A stretch of 64,000 bases of DNA from Allobosea sp. Tri-44 (GCF_004123845.1 NZ_NBDP01000053.1:62001-126000), one strand, 5' to 3'. Numbered from the stretch's first letter, positions 15,187 through 23,687 are shown. Notes: generated by a model from the sequence alone, not told the origin. Numbers and translations are program-made.

Positions 15187-15522
15187 ATGACGATCACCTG
15201 CCATCTCCGTTACATCGTCGACCCCTACCAGCTCCCGGCCTTCGAGGCCTATGGCAAGGCCTGGATCCGGCTGGTCGAGCGGTTCGGCGGCAAGCACCAC
15301 GGCTATTTCATGCCGTCGGAAGGCACGTCGAACGTCGCGCTGGCGATGTTCAGCTTTCCGTCCTTCGCGGAGTACGAAACCTATCGCGAGGCCTCGTTCA
15401 AGGACGCCGAGTGCCTCTCCGTGGTCGCGGAGAACGAGAAGCACCGCTTCATCATCAGCTATGAGCGCAGCTTCTTCCGGCCGGTCTTCGAGGACGATCA
15501 AGGCGTCAAACGCGCGCCCTGA
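15187..15522 (+). CDS. NIPSNAP-family small protein
   Basis: A 111-aa alpha/beta-barrel (dimeric ferredoxin-like) protein. It begins MTITCHLRYIVDPYQLPAFE and contains FGGKHHGYFMPSEGTSN, ALAMFSFPSFAEYETYREA and a C-terminal SFFRPV strand, the layout of bacterial NIPSNAP proteins. Function is generally unknown; some members are small monooxygenase-like folds. It is directly downstream of the aminotransferase, which hints at a shared substrate. Confidence 0.82.
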   Translation: MTITCHLRYIVDPYQLPAFEAYGKAWIRLVERFGGKHHGYFMPSEGTSNVALAMFSFPSFAEYETYREASFKDAECLSVVAENEKHRFIISYERSFFRPVFEDDQGVKRAP

Positions 15523-15541
15523 TCACCGGCCATCTCGCTAA

Positions 15542-16855
15542 TCAAGCGGAAGGCCTGACACGCCCCGGCACCAGCCGCACCTTTCGCGGCGCCGCCAGCC
15601 AGATCGCCGCCGCCGAGACAAGGCAGCAGGCGATCGCCAGCAGGAAGGCCAGGCGATAGCTGCCGGTGGCATCGTGAATCGTGCCGGCCAGCCAAGGCCC
15701 GGCCGCGCCGCCCGCAAGTACAGCCACCGTGATCGTCCCGAAGATCGCCCCGAACTGCGGCCCTTCGAAAATCTCGACAACGATCGCGCCCAATACCGAG
15801 GTCAGCGCATAGCCCAGAAAGCCTTGGGCGATCACCATCACATAGAGCAGGATAGAAGACGGCGTGTGCTCCAGCGCGATCAGCGCGGCATAGGAGATGG
15901 CGAAGCCCAGGCAACCTACCGTCCAGACCCATTCCCGGCCGATGCGGTCCGACAGGGCTCCCAGTCCGATCTGGCCGGGTATGGCGACGGCACTGACCAG
16001 GCCCAGTGCCCAGGCCGCCGTCAGTGGGGAAAAGCCAACCTCGATCAGATACTTCGTTTGATGGACCTGCGCCGCATACCAGGCGACCATCGCACAAAAG
16101 TAGCCGAGCACGATCCACCAGAAGGGGGCAGTGCGCAGTGCGCGGGCGAGTGTCCATTCGATCGCGACCCAGGCTTGGTCGACCACCCCGGCGGCGTTGC
16201 GCGCCGCCCCGGCCGTGGCCGAGCTGCGCTCGCCATCCGGCAGCAGGCCGAGATCCTGCGGCCTGCGACGCACGAGCAGGTTGAGCGGACCAAGCAGAAA
16301 CAGCACGAGCAGGCCCATGATCCAGCAGGCGGCGCGCCAGCCTTCGCGGCTGATGATCGATTGCAGCCAGGGCAGGAGCAGTAGCGCCCCGACGCCGACG
16401 CCGGAAAAGGCGATACTGATCGCAAAAGCACGGCGGCGCACGAACCAGTTCGGCAGGAACTGCGATTGCGCCGAGAAGCTCATCAGATTGGCGCCGCAGC
16501 CGACCAGGACGCCGAGCGTCACATAGAGGTGCCAGGCCGCGCCGATCGCGGGCGCGATCAGCATGCCCGCCGCCAGCATCGCCACGCCGGTCTCGATCAC
16601 GACGCGTGGGCCATGCTTGTCCATGACGCGACCGACGGAGGTGCTGGTCACGGCCGAGAGCAGGAAGCCGAACGAGAACGCGCCCGAGGCGAGCCCGCGA
16701 TCCCAGCCGAATTCATCGATCAGCGGCGGCAGCAGCAGCGAAAAGGACGTGCGTGCGCTGACCGCCACCGCCATGGTGACGAAGGCGACGCCGACGATGA
16801 GCCAGCCATAGTAGAACGGCAGGCGCGCCGACCAATGCGGGGAGGGTGAATGCAT
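15542..16855 (-). CDS. Major facilitator superfamily transporter
   Basis: Inner-membrane transporter, 437 aa, with about 12 hydrophobic segments in two halves split by a charged loop (residues about 205-235, RRRPQDLGLLPDGERSS). The first half has YYGWLIVGVAFVTMAVAVS and GRVMDKHGPRVVIETG; the second has GALSDRIGREWVWTVG, the repeat of the loop-2 MFS motif. It resembles the monocarboxylate/oxalate-type MFS group (YYGWLIV start). Substrate unknown. It is convergent with the NIPSNAP gene. Confidence 0.87.
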   Translation of the reverse strand: MHSPSPHWSARLPFYYGWLIVGVAFVTMAVAVSARTSFSLLLPPLIDEFGWDRGLASGAFSFGFLLSAVTSTSVGRVMDKHGPRVVIETGVAMLAAGMLIAPAIGAAWHLYVTLGVLVGCGANLMSFSAQSQFLPNWFVRRRAFAISIAFSGVGVGALLLLPWLQSIISREGWRAACWIMGLLVLFLLGPLNLLVRRRPQDLGLLPDGERSSATAGAARNAAGVVDQAWVAIEWTLARALRTAPFWWIVLGYFCAMVAWYAAQVHQTKYLIEVGFSPLTAAWALGLVSAVAIPGQIGLGALSDRIGREWVWTVGCLGFAISYAALIALEHTPSSILLYVMVIAQGFLGYALTSVLGAIVVEIFEGPQFGAIFGTITVAVLAGGAAGPWLAGTIHDATGSYRLAFLLAIACCLVSAAAIWLAAPRKVRLVPGRVRPSA

Positions 16856-16924
16856 ACCGCATTGGTCGGTCGGGTACGTCAGGCGTCAATCCGCACCCGA
16901 CGCACCCCAGATCTGCGTCAGGGG

Positions 16925-17821
16925 TCAGACCTTCGCAGCGCTCGCCGCCGCGTCGATATTCGCGACCAGCTCGGCATCCAGGCCGAGCGAGCCGGCGAGA
17001 CCAGCGAGGAAGTCCTTCTCGGCCGGGGTGTCCGGATTGATGGCGACGCGCGCCGCCGTATAGATCTGCGCGGCGAGCTCAGGCGTCTCGGCGCCCTCGA
17101 CCAGCGCGTCGACGCTCGCCGGGTTGGCGAGCTCGTTGGTGAGCCATTCATTGGCTTCCGCGTCGAGGCCGGCCTCGCGCAGGCCGCCGAGGATGGCGTT
17201 GCGCTCGGTCTCGTCGATATGGCCGTCGGAGGCCGAGGCGGCGATCATGGCGCGGATGAAGATCAGGGCGCTGGCGTCGCTCGCCGCTTCCGGTTCGAAG
17301 CCCGAGCCCGATGGAGGTGGCAGCACTGCCTGCTGGTCGGCGCCGAGCAGCGGCTTGCCGGCCTGGTAGTTCTGGAAGGCCTTGTAGGCGAGGCCACCAA
17401 TCAAGGCGAGACCGCCGACCTTGGCGGCGGAACCGGCGAGCGAGCGGCCGGCCGAGGTCCCGAAGATCAGTGCGCCGAGCCCGCCGAGCATCGCGCCGGC
17501 AGCGAGCTGATTGCCGCCAAGCATGCCCTTGGCCTGCTCGATCAATTGCTCAGGCGTCTTGCCGCCGGAGAACTGGCCGACGATGTCGGTCGCGCCCTGC
17601 TGCAGGCCGGTGTTGCGGCCGGCCTCCTGCACGCCTTGGGTCGCCTGGCCGAAGATCTGGCCGGCCATGCCGGTCAAGCCGCCCTGGCCGCCGGCCTGCT
17701 GGACCTGCTGGGCGAGATTTCCGAGCACGCCGCCAAGGCCGCCGCTGGCCTGGCCGCCCTGGGCGCCAACCTGGCTGCCCGCATTGACGAGGGCGTCGAG
17801 GAGGGACTTGGCGTTGAACAT
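16925..17821 (-). CDS. DUF533/TerB-like inner-membrane-associated protein (YebE family)
   Basis: A 298-aa protein starting MFNAKSLLDALVNAGSQVG with GGAG 8 nt upstream. The N-terminal half is Gly/Gln/Ala-rich low-complexity sequence (GGLGGVLGNLAQQVQQAGGQ). A hydrophobic glycine-rich segment follows around GALIFGTSAGRSLAGSA. The C-terminal 130 residues are a helical TerB-like DUF533 domain (ALIFIRAMIAASASDGHIDE). Function is unknown in the family; E. coli YebE is envelope-stress responsive. Confidence 0.82.
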   Translation of the reverse strand: MFNAKSLLDALVNAGSQVGAQGGQASGGLGGVLGNLAQQVQQAGGQGGLTGMAGQIFGQATQGVQEAGRNTGLQQGATDIVGQFSGGKTPEQLIEQAKGMLGGNQLAAGAMLGGLGALIFGTSAGRSLAGSAAKVGGLALIGGLAYKAFQNYQAGKPLLGADQQAVLPPPSGSGFEPEAASDASALIFIRAMIAASASDGHIDETERNAILGGLREAGLDAEANEWLTNELANPASVDALVEGAETPELAAQIYTAARVAINPDTPAEKDFLAGLAGSLGLDAELVANIDAAASAAKV

Positions 17822-18097
17822 CGAGGAAACTCCGGGGAAAGTCTGTCGCAGGGTGCAATCTAGGTATGCGCTGACCGCACTACCAGTGCGGCCCTGCGAT
17901 TGCGACGGGAGCATGACGGCTCGCACAAGGCGGCGGAAATATGCTTCGGGGCCTTGCCAATCGCAGCAAAATCCTTATACAGCCGGCATCGCATCAGGCG
18001 CGCATGTCGTTTGTTCGATGAGGACCGGTTCGGTTCGCGTCGCGCCTTTCGTTTTTGACCGGTCTGGCCGAAAGGCCGATCGACGGGAGTCCGGACC

Positions 18098-18223
18098 ATG
18101 AAGATCCGCAATTCGCTGAAGTCGCTCCGCGCGCGTCACCGCGACAACCAGCTCGTGCGCCGCAAGGGCCGCGTCTACATCATCAACAAGGTCCAGAAGC
18201 GCTTCAAGGCGCGTCAGGGCTGA
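18098..18223 (+). CDS. rpmJ: 50S ribosomal protein L36, zinc-independent type
   Basis: A 41-aa basic protein, MKIRNSLKSLRARHRDNQLV then RRKGRVYIINKVQKRFKARQG, the typical alphaproteobacterial L36. It lacks the CCHC zinc ligands of the C+ form. It is a late-assembly component of the large ribosomal subunit. GGGAG lies upstream of the ATG. A GGCC-GAAA-GGCC tetraloop hairpin (18066-18077) lies in the leader about 20 nt before the start. A strong terminator follows, so the gene is monocistronic. Confidence 0.95.
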   Translation: MKIRNSLKSLRARHRDNQLVRRKGRVYIINKVQKRFKARQG

Positions 18224-18270
18224 GGCTTCGCGCGGCTCAACGCCGCGCCGCAGGCTTCCTTGTCGAGATT

Positions 18271-18307
18271 AAAAGAGCGGGCTGCACAAGGTGCAGCCCG
18301 CTCTTTT
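18271..18307 (+). terminator. Intrinsic terminator after rpmJ
   Basis: AAAAGAGCGGGCTGCAC, a short loop, then GTGCAGCCCGCTCTTTT. A long GC-rich stem is flanked by A and T runs, so it can work in both directions. Confidence 0.9.
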
Positions 18308-18388
18308 GGCGTGTGCTTCTTCTTGTTCACTGGTGATCTCGCTGGCCCGTGAATTGACGTAAGACCCGGCTGGCCCCACCTTGGGGGT

Positions 18389-19033
18389 ATGAGGTTCGCT
18401 CGACTTGCCCGTGCTGCGCTGATTCCGGGGCTGCTCTTCGTGGCCGCGCCGGCGGGATTTGCGCAGGAGTCGCCACTGCGCGATGGCGCAGTGCCGAATG
18501 CCGATCGCGACGACAAGCCGAATCTGCCGGAAGCGCCGCCGTCGCGCACGCCGGCCGCCACTCTGGACCGGCTGTTCGAACGGCTCGCCGCAGCGAAGAC
18601 GTCGGAAGAGGCGAAGGGCATCGCCAATCTGATCCAGCGGCGCTGGGCTCGCTCGGGCTCGGATACCGCCGATCTCCTGATGACCCGGGCGCAGGATGCG
18701 CTGAAGGCACGCGAATTGCCGCTGGCGATCGAACTGCTCGACCGCGTCGTCACCCTTGAGCCAGACTGGGCCGAGGGCTGGAATCAGCGGGCCAATGCGC
18801 TGTTCCTGCAGGGCGATCCGATTCGCTCCATGCTCGACATCGCCGAGACGCTGAAGCGCGAGCCACGCCATTACGGCGCGATGATGGGGCTCGGCTCGAT
18901 CCTGCGCCAGCAGGGCGACGACAAGCGCGCCATGGTCGCCTATCGCCGGGCGCTCGTGGTCTACCCACAGCTCGACGTCGTGAAGGACGCCGTCGAGGCG
19001 CTCAAGCTCGAGGTCGACGGCCGCGACGCGTGA
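18389..19033 (+). CDS. Exported tetratricopeptide-repeat protein
   Basis: A 214-aa protein with signal peptide MRFARLARAALIPGLLFVAA cut near GFAQ. A short acidic/Pro linker follows, then TPR-like helices from about residue 60. A clear repeat is seen in LAIELLDRVVTLEPDWAEGW, then NQRANALFLQGD and HYGAMMGLGSILRQQGDDKR. It is probably periplasmic and acts in protein-protein contacts. Partner unknown. Confidence 0.83.
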   Translation: MRFARLARAALIPGLLFVAAPAGFAQESPLRDGAVPNADRDDKPNLPEAPPSRTPAATLDRLFERLAAAKTSEEAKGIANLIQRRWARSGSDTADLLMTRAQDALKARELPLAIELLDRVVTLEPDWAEGWNQRANALFLQGDPIRSMLDIAETLKREPRHYGAMMGLGSILRQQGDDKRAMVAYRRALVVYPQLDVVKDAVEALKLEVDGRDA

Positions 19034-19042
19034 GTGGCCTCC

Positions 19043-19144
19043 GTGATGCTCGGGCCTGACCCGAGCATCTCAAGCCGAACGTGCTTCCCGTAGCACCTTC
19101 TCGCCCTGGGATTCTCCAGTCTGCGCTGCGCCCGAGAATGACGC
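19043..19144. repeat. Dispersed intergenic repeat, copy 1
   Basis: About 100-bp element starting with hairpin ATGCTCGGG-cctga-CCCGAGCAT (19046-19068) and ending GCCCGAGAATGACG. It matches the block at 23688-23794 over its whole length, with divergence in the middle. It is non-coding and lies between the TPR gene and the RES-Xre module. Confidence 0.75.
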
Positions 19145-19169
19145 TGCGTGTGGCATCTCGCGCTGCGTC

Positions 19170-19209
19170 TTGCCATTTGGCAGCATTTTACCTATATTCT
19201 GCCAAATGG
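19170..19209 (+). promoter_or_regulatory. Promoter and autoregulatory palindrome of the RES-Xre module
   Basis: A -35 TTGCCA (19170-19175), a 17-bp spacer and a -10 TATATT (19193-19198). A perfect 11-bp inverted repeat, CCATTTGGCAG (19173-19183) and CTGCCAAATGG (19199-19209), overlaps the -35 and follows the -10. Binding by the antitoxin or toxin-antitoxin complex would block RNA polymerase. Confidence 0.8.
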
Positions 19210-19219
19210 AGATTGCCCG

Positions 19220-19630
19220 ATGAGCCAGCTCTCACCGATTCCGACTGTGCCGGACGCCTTCTCGCCTGCGGCGATCACCGAAGCCGAGGCGGCGGCAATG
19301 TTCCGCGCCGCCGTGAATCTGTTCCGGCTCTGGGGTCTGACCGATGAGGAGGCCGCGGTGCTGCTCGACCAGCCGGTGCGCAGCTATCGACGCTGGAAGA
19401 CGGGCGAGATCGGCCGCCTCGATCGCGACACAAGGGCGCGCCTCTCCAATCTGATGGGCATCCACAAGGCGCTGCGATTGATTTTTCGTGAGCCGCAGCG
19501 CGGCTATGCCTGGATCAAAGCGGGCAATGAGGCTTTCGCGGGCAAGCCGGCACTCGCCGTGATGCTTGGCGGCGAGCTCACCGATCTGATGCGGGTGCGA
19601 CGCTATCTCGACGCGGAGCGCGGGCTTTGA
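19220..19630 (+). CDS. Xre/MbcA/ParS-family antitoxin of a RES-Xre module
   Basis: A 136-aa antitoxin. The N-terminal helix-turn-helix region spans about residues 20-75 (AAAMFRAAVNLFRLWGLTDE then EEAAVLLDQPVRSYRRWK). The C-terminal MbcA/ParS toxin-binding domain (DUF2384) spans about 85-136 and includes EPQRGYAWIKAGNEAFAGKP. Start ATG 19220 is preceded by GGAGA and the dyad promoter. The toxin gene follows 112 nt downstream, an unusually long gap filled by a palindromic repeat that begins inside the stop codon. Confidence 0.88.
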   Translation: MSQLSPIPTVPDAFSPAAITEAEAAAMFRAAVNLFRLWGLTDEEAAVLLDQPVRSYRRWKTGEIGRLDRDTRARLSNLMGIHKALRLIFREPQRGYAWIKAGNEAFAGKPALAVMLGGELTDLMRVRRYLDAERGL

Positions 19631-19677
19631 GCATGTTCCGCAAAAGTGGATACCACTTTTGCGATTAGAACATGCTC
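19629..19677. repeat. Palindromic repeat element between antitoxin and toxin
   Basis: Outer arms GAGCATGTTC and GAACATGCTC, inner arms CAAAAGTGG and CCACTTTTG around ATA. This is the layout of the short intergenic palindromes common in Rhizobiales genomes. It overlaps the last two bases of the antitoxin TGA. Confidence 0.8.
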
Positions 19678-19742
19678 CAGCACTATGAGTTGGCGCGAAT
19701 TCTGATCGTTCGACCGGTTCCGGTCGAACGGAAAGCGCGCCC

Positions 19743-20453
19743 GTGAGCGCCACCGACTACCCGGTCGCGCGGGTCGAATGGCCGGCAGCGGTCCGCATCA
19801 TCCGCAGCGCCTTTCCGCCGATCGACCTGTTCGAGGACATCGCCGACCCGGCCGATTGGCCTCTGCTCATCCAGGCCGAGATGAAGACCAATCCGCGATT
19901 GATGGAGACGATCGGCAATCTCGACCTGGTCCCGCCGGCGCGCCGCGTCTCGGGGCAGGGTGCAAGCTGGCTGATGGCGCCCTTCACCCATATCAGCCGC
20001 GACCGGCCGAGCCGGTTCAGCGACGGAGGTTATGGTGTGCTCTATGTCGCCGAGAGCTTCGAGACGGCGCTGTTCGAGACGATCCACCACCACGGCCGCT
20101 TCATGGCGCGAACCAAGGAACCGCCGGGCTGGACCTCGCAGTTCCGCGAGCTGGTGTTGTCGGTCGACGCCAGCCTGCACGATCTGCGCGACGAGCGGGC
20201 AGGGGAGAGCGCGCTGCTGCGGCCGAACGATTACGTCGCCAGCCAGGCGCTCGGCGCGAAGCTGCGTGCGGCCAAGTCGGAGGGCGTCGTCTATCCGAGC
20301 GTGCGCCGGCCGGGCGGAGAGTGCGCCGGGCTGTTCTGGCCCGATCTCGCGGGCAATCCCGTCCAGGGCCGGCATCTCGACTACCACTGGAACGGGGCGC
20401 GGGTGGATCTCTACCGCGAGGCTGGGACGGGACGAGTGTTCCGGATCGGGTAG
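19743..20453 (+). CDS. RES-domain toxin (NAD+-degrading family)
   Basis: A 236-aa RES-domain protein. Conserved parts are RVSGQGASWLMAPFTH, the RES core FSDGGYGVLYVAESFETALF then ETIHHHGRFM, and the C-terminal VVYPSVRRPGGECAGLFWP. Toxins of this family degrade cellular NAD+ and are neutralised by the cognate Xre antitoxin. Length and both halves of the domain are intact, so the toxin looks functional. The start ATG-equivalent is a GTG at 19743 just after CGCGCCC, with a weak ribosome site. Confidence 0.9.
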   Translation: MSATDYPVARVEWPAAVRIIRSAFPPIDLFEDIADPADWPLLIQAEMKTNPRLMETIGNLDLVPPARRVSGQGASWLMAPFTHISRDRPSRFSDGGYGVLYVAESFETALFETIHHHGRFMARTKEPPGWTSQFRELVLSVDASLHDLRDERAGESALLRPNDYVASQALGAKLRAAKSEGVVYPSVRRPGGECAGLFWPDLAGNPVQGRHLDYHWNGARVDLYREAGTGRVFRIG

Positions 20454-20472
20454 GCTGCCGGGGAGGATTGCA

Positions 20473-21169
20473 TTGCGCATCATGTGCCTGAATGGCTGGG
20501 GCGGAACGCTGCACGAAGAGGCGCAGGCTTATCTCTCGCGAGAAGCACCCGACGTCCTCTGCCTTCAGGAGGTCGTGCATACGCCTGCGACAGCGAAGGA
20601 GTGGCTGACCTACCGCGATGGCGACCATGCGCTGCCGCAGCGCGCCAACTTCTTCCGCGACGTATCCGCGGCCCTGCCGGAGCACGTCGCGATCTTCTGC
20701 CCGGCGGCGCAGGGCGTCCTCTGGGATGGCGACGATACCGTTTCATCGCAATGGGGGCTCGCGACTTTCGTGCATCGCAGCTTTCCCGTCATCGCGCAGG
20801 CGCAGGGCTTCGTGCACAAGGGCTTTTCGCCGGACGGCTATGGCGACCATCCGCGCTCGCGCAATGCCCATGTCGTCCGGCTGCATGACTTCGATCGCGG
20901 CTGGCCGATCACGATCGCGCATATGCACGGGCTGAGGGACCCCAGGGCAAGGTCGACACGCGCGAGCGTCTCGATCAGGCGCATCGCCTCGTCGCCTTGA
21001 TCCAGCGCGTGGCGCAGCCGGGAGACCGGCTCATCGTCTGCGGCCACTACAAAAGCCGGGCCGCCATGCCGACTACATGCTGGTGAATGGAACTGTCGAT
21101 GTCCTCGCCTTCGAGGTCGTCGAACAGCCCGAGGTTTCCGATCACCGGCCGCTGCTGCTCGAAATCTAG
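20473..21169 (+). pseudogene. Decayed endonuclease/exonuclease/phosphatase-family gene
   Basis: Starts at TTG 20473 behind GGGAGG and encodes RIMCLNGWGGTLHEEAQAYL and LCLQEV, the metal-binding N-terminus of the EEP fold. The frame breaks near 20945: the expected GLRDPRGKVDT continues only after a 1-nt deletion in the AGGGC run. The second piece runs through DQAHRLVALIQRVAQPGDRL and IVCG. A larger internal deletion then removes the GDxN core. A third frame resumes at 21065 with HADYMLVNGTVDVLAFEVVE and ends SDHRPLLLEI. Two lesions and loss of catalytic residues make it non-functional. Confidence 0.85.
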
Positions 21170-21326
21170 AAGCGCATTTTGCGCACCGCGCGAGTTTGCT
21201 GGCGAAGGGGCCGGCTGGAGATCCGCAGAAGCAGCGCGGCGGCAAGGTAGCTACCATGTCCGAGTTCGCTTCTGCGCGGCCACGGCTCAGGCTATCCTGA
21301 AAGAGTTGCGTGGAGGGCTTTGCGGC

Positions 21327-21857
21327 GTGGCCAAGCTCGTATTCGGAATGAACCTGTCCCTGGACGGCTATGTCGATCACGAGGCGTTTGCGCCCGATGT
21401 CGTGCTCTTTCGCCACTGGATCGACCATGTGCAGGGCCTGGCGGGCAGCGTCTACGGCCGCCGTATGTATGAGATCATGCGCTATTGGGACGAAGACCAT
21501 CCCGAATGGACTGAGGATCTCCGCGACTTTGCGGTGGCATGGCGGCGCCTGCCGAAATGGGTCGTGTCGCGCTCGCTGGCGTCGGTCGGCTCCAACGCAA
21601 CGCTCGTCGCGGATGACATGGAGACGGCGATCCGCAGGCTGAAGGATGAGCTGGCGGGCGAGATTTCGGTGTCCGGGCCGAAGCTGGCGCAAAGCGTGAC
21701 CGAGCTTGGTCTCATCGACGAGTATCGGCTCTACTTCCACCCGCATGTGCTGGGCCACGGCACGCCGTTCTTTGCAGGCCCCCGGCCACCGTTCCGCCTC
21801 GTCGCCAGCGATCGCATTGGCGAGAGCGTGATCAGGTTGACGTATGTTCCTGGCTAG
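21327..21857 (+). CDS. Dihydrofolate reductase-like/RibD C-terminal-domain protein
   Basis: A 176-aa protein of the RibD_C (DHFR-like) family, which bind NADPH and reduce pterin- or pyrimidine-type substrates. It begins at GTG 21327 with GGAGGG 9 nt upstream. The features are KLVFGMNLSLDGYVDH, YGRRMYEIMRYWDE, a cofactor-loop region EISVSGPKLAQSVTELGLID and the terminal GHGTPFFAG. The physiological substrate is unknown for these stand-alone proteins. Confidence 0.82.
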   Translation: MAKLVFGMNLSLDGYVDHEAFAPDVVLFRHWIDHVQGLAGSVYGRRMYEIMRYWDEDHPEWTEDLRDFAVAWRRLPKWVVSRSLASVGSNATLVADDMETAIRRLKDELAGEISVSGPKLAQSVTELGLIDEYRLYFHPHVLGHGTPFFAGPRPPFRLVASDRIGESVIRLTYVPG

Positions 21858-22010
21858 TCATGGCTCTCCCGCTGAACGGCACTAAAACGGGACGTCTGCT
21901 GTAGGTTGAAAGCTGACGTCGGTTGCAACCGGTAACTGTCGTGCTAGGTTTCCGCATCTAATCGCAATGCATGGCGTAGCTTTGGATCTTTCAACGGCGC
22001 AGGAGCAAGG

Positions 22011-22247
22011 ATGGAGTTTTTATTCCTGTTTGCCCTGACGATTTTCGGCTTCTCATTTCTCATTTGGGCACCCGCACTGCTCTTAGGGCACAAAGGTCGG
22101 CAGCGTTATACATTTGCGCTAATAATTGCGCTGTCTATTCCATTTGCAAGCTTCGCGTATGCTATGGATGGGTATAGCGGGATTGGCATTGTTGCTCTGG
22201 TCACAAGCCTATTTCTGATAGCAAACCTTCCCAACCCGGGACCATGA
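22011..22247 (+). CDS. Small hydrophobic membrane protein, 78 aa
   Basis: Unrecognised. AGGAG lies 5 nt before the ATG. Three hydrophobic segments are visible (FLFLFALTIFGFSFLIWAPA, FALIIALSIPFASFAYAM and IGIVALVTSLFLIANL) with a basic loop GHKGRQRY between the first two. Base composition and codon use (many T/A third positions) differ sharply from neighbours, suggesting recent acquisition. It could be a small inner-membrane protein of a lost island. Confidence 0.55.
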   Translation: MEFLFLFALTIFGFSFLIWAPALLLGHKGRQRYTFALIIALSIPFASFAYAMDGYSGIGIVALVTSLFLIANLPNPGP

Positions 22248-22307
22248 GATGCAACCTCGCGCCGTCTGCAGTGGGCCGGAAGCAGACGCGCAAAGCCCTG
22301 CCGCTAG

Positions 22308-23612
22308 CTAAACCCGCACCACCTTCGCCTTGCGATCCGCCCCGCCAAACACCCTGAGATACCGAGCGATCTCGGCCGGGTCGCCGGTCGCCTTGTTGGG
22401 GTTGTCGGAGAGCTTCACCGCCGGGCGGCCATTGGCACTGACGACCTTGCAGACCAGTGAGATAGGGTCGAGATCGGGGGTGCCGACCGGCGAGCAGCCG
22501 ACGAAGTCGTTGGTCAGGTTGGTGCCCCAGCCGAAGCCGGTGCGGACGCGGCCATGGAAATGGCGGTAGGCCTCCTCGATCGAGTCGATGTCCATGCCGT
22601 CGGAGAAGATCAGGAGCTTGGTCCTGGGATCGCGCTCCTGGGATTTCCACCAGGCGATGATCTGCTCGCCTGCCTCGATCGGCGGGGCGCTGTCGGGGCG
22701 GAAACCCGTCCAGTCGGCGAGCCAGGACGGCGCGTCTTCGAGGAAGGCGGTGGTGCCGAAGGCGTCCGGCAGCACGATCAGGAGGTTGCCGCCGTAGACC
22801 TGGCGCCATTCGTCGAGCACGCGATAAGGCGCGCGCTTCAGCTCCTCGTCGTCATTGGCGAGGGCGGCCAGCACCATCGGCAGTTCATGGGCGTTGGTGC
22901 CGATCGCCTCGAGATCGTGCTCCATCGCGAGCAGGACGTTGGAGGTACCGGTGAAAGTCGGCCCCAGCCCTTCCTTCAGCGCCTCGACGCACCAGCGCTG
23001 CCAGAGATGACCATGGCGCCGGCGCGTGCCGAAATCGGAGATGCGCAGGTCCGGCAGCTTCTTCAGCCGCTCGACCTTGTCCCAGAGCTTCGACTTGGCG
23101 CGGGCATAGAGCACGTCGAGCGCGAAGCGATCCCAGGCCTTCAGCGCCTGGCGCGAGCGCAACTCGTTGACGATGGCGAGCGCCGGGATCTCCCACATCA
23201 TCGAGTGGGTCCAGGGGCCGGCGAAGGTCAGTTCGTACTGGCCGTCGACCTTGCGCAATTCGTATTCGGGCAGGCGGAACTCGGCGAGCCAGGCGATGAA
23301 GTCCGGCGTGAACATCTGGGTCTTGCCGTAGAAGCTGTTGCCGGCGAGCCAGATCAGCTCCTTCTTGGTGAAGCGCAGTTCGCGGGCATGGTCGAGCTGG
23401 GCGCGCAGCTCGGCCTCCTCGATGACGTCGGCGAGGCGGATCTGTTTCGAGCGGTTGATCAGGCCGAAGGTGACCTGGACCTCCGGATGGAAGCTCCTGA
23501 TCATCTGCAGCATCAAGAGCTTGTAGAAATCGGTGTCGAGCAGGCTGCGGATGATCGGGTCGAGCCGCCAGCTGTGATTATAGGTCCTTGTGGCGATGTC
23601 GGTGAGGGCCAT
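22308..23612 (-). CDS. pncB: Nicotinate phosphoribosyltransferase
   Basis: Converts nicotinate and PRPP to nicotinate mononucleotide in NAD salvage, driven by ATP. The 434-aa protein begins MALTDIATRTYNHSWRLDPI then DTDFYKLLMLQMI. The phospho-accepting His242 lies in GTNAHELPMVLAAL. The phosphate-site segments are IFSDGMDIDSIEEAYRHF and GFGWGTNLTNDF. Start 23612 matches the usual family N-terminus; a GTG at 23642 is an in-frame alternative. It lies near an NAD+-degrading RES module, which is interesting but probably coincidental. Confidence 0.93.
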   Translation of the reverse strand: MALTDIATRTYNHSWRLDPIIRSLLDTDFYKLLMLQMIRSFHPEVQVTFGLINRSKQIRLADVIEEAELRAQLDHARELRFTKKELIWLAGNSFYGKTQMFTPDFIAWLAEFRLPEYELRKVDGQYELTFAGPWTHSMMWEIPALAIVNELRSRQALKAWDRFALDVLYARAKSKLWDKVERLKKLPDLRISDFGTRRRHGHLWQRWCVEALKEGLGPTFTGTSNVLLAMEHDLEAIGTNAHELPMVLAALANDDEELKRAPYRVLDEWRQVYGGNLLIVLPDAFGTTAFLEDAPSWLADWTGFRPDSAPPIEAGEQIIAWWKSQERDPRTKLLIFSDGMDIDSIEEAYRHFHGRVRTGFGWGTNLTNDFVGCSPVGTPDLDPISLVCKVVSANGRPAVKLSDNPNKATGDPAEIARYLRVFGGADRKAKVVRV

Positions 23613-23687
23613 GGGCGTCGCTGGACTCGCGAGGGCAGACACTCAACCAGTAGAGCAGGGGAGTGCGGAGGGGAATGGCGGGCTTTC

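Noticed and set aside
22308..23612. Functional coupling of pncB to the NAD+-degrading RES module
   Set aside because: They are 1.9 kb apart on opposite strands with unrelated genes between; closeness is probably chance.
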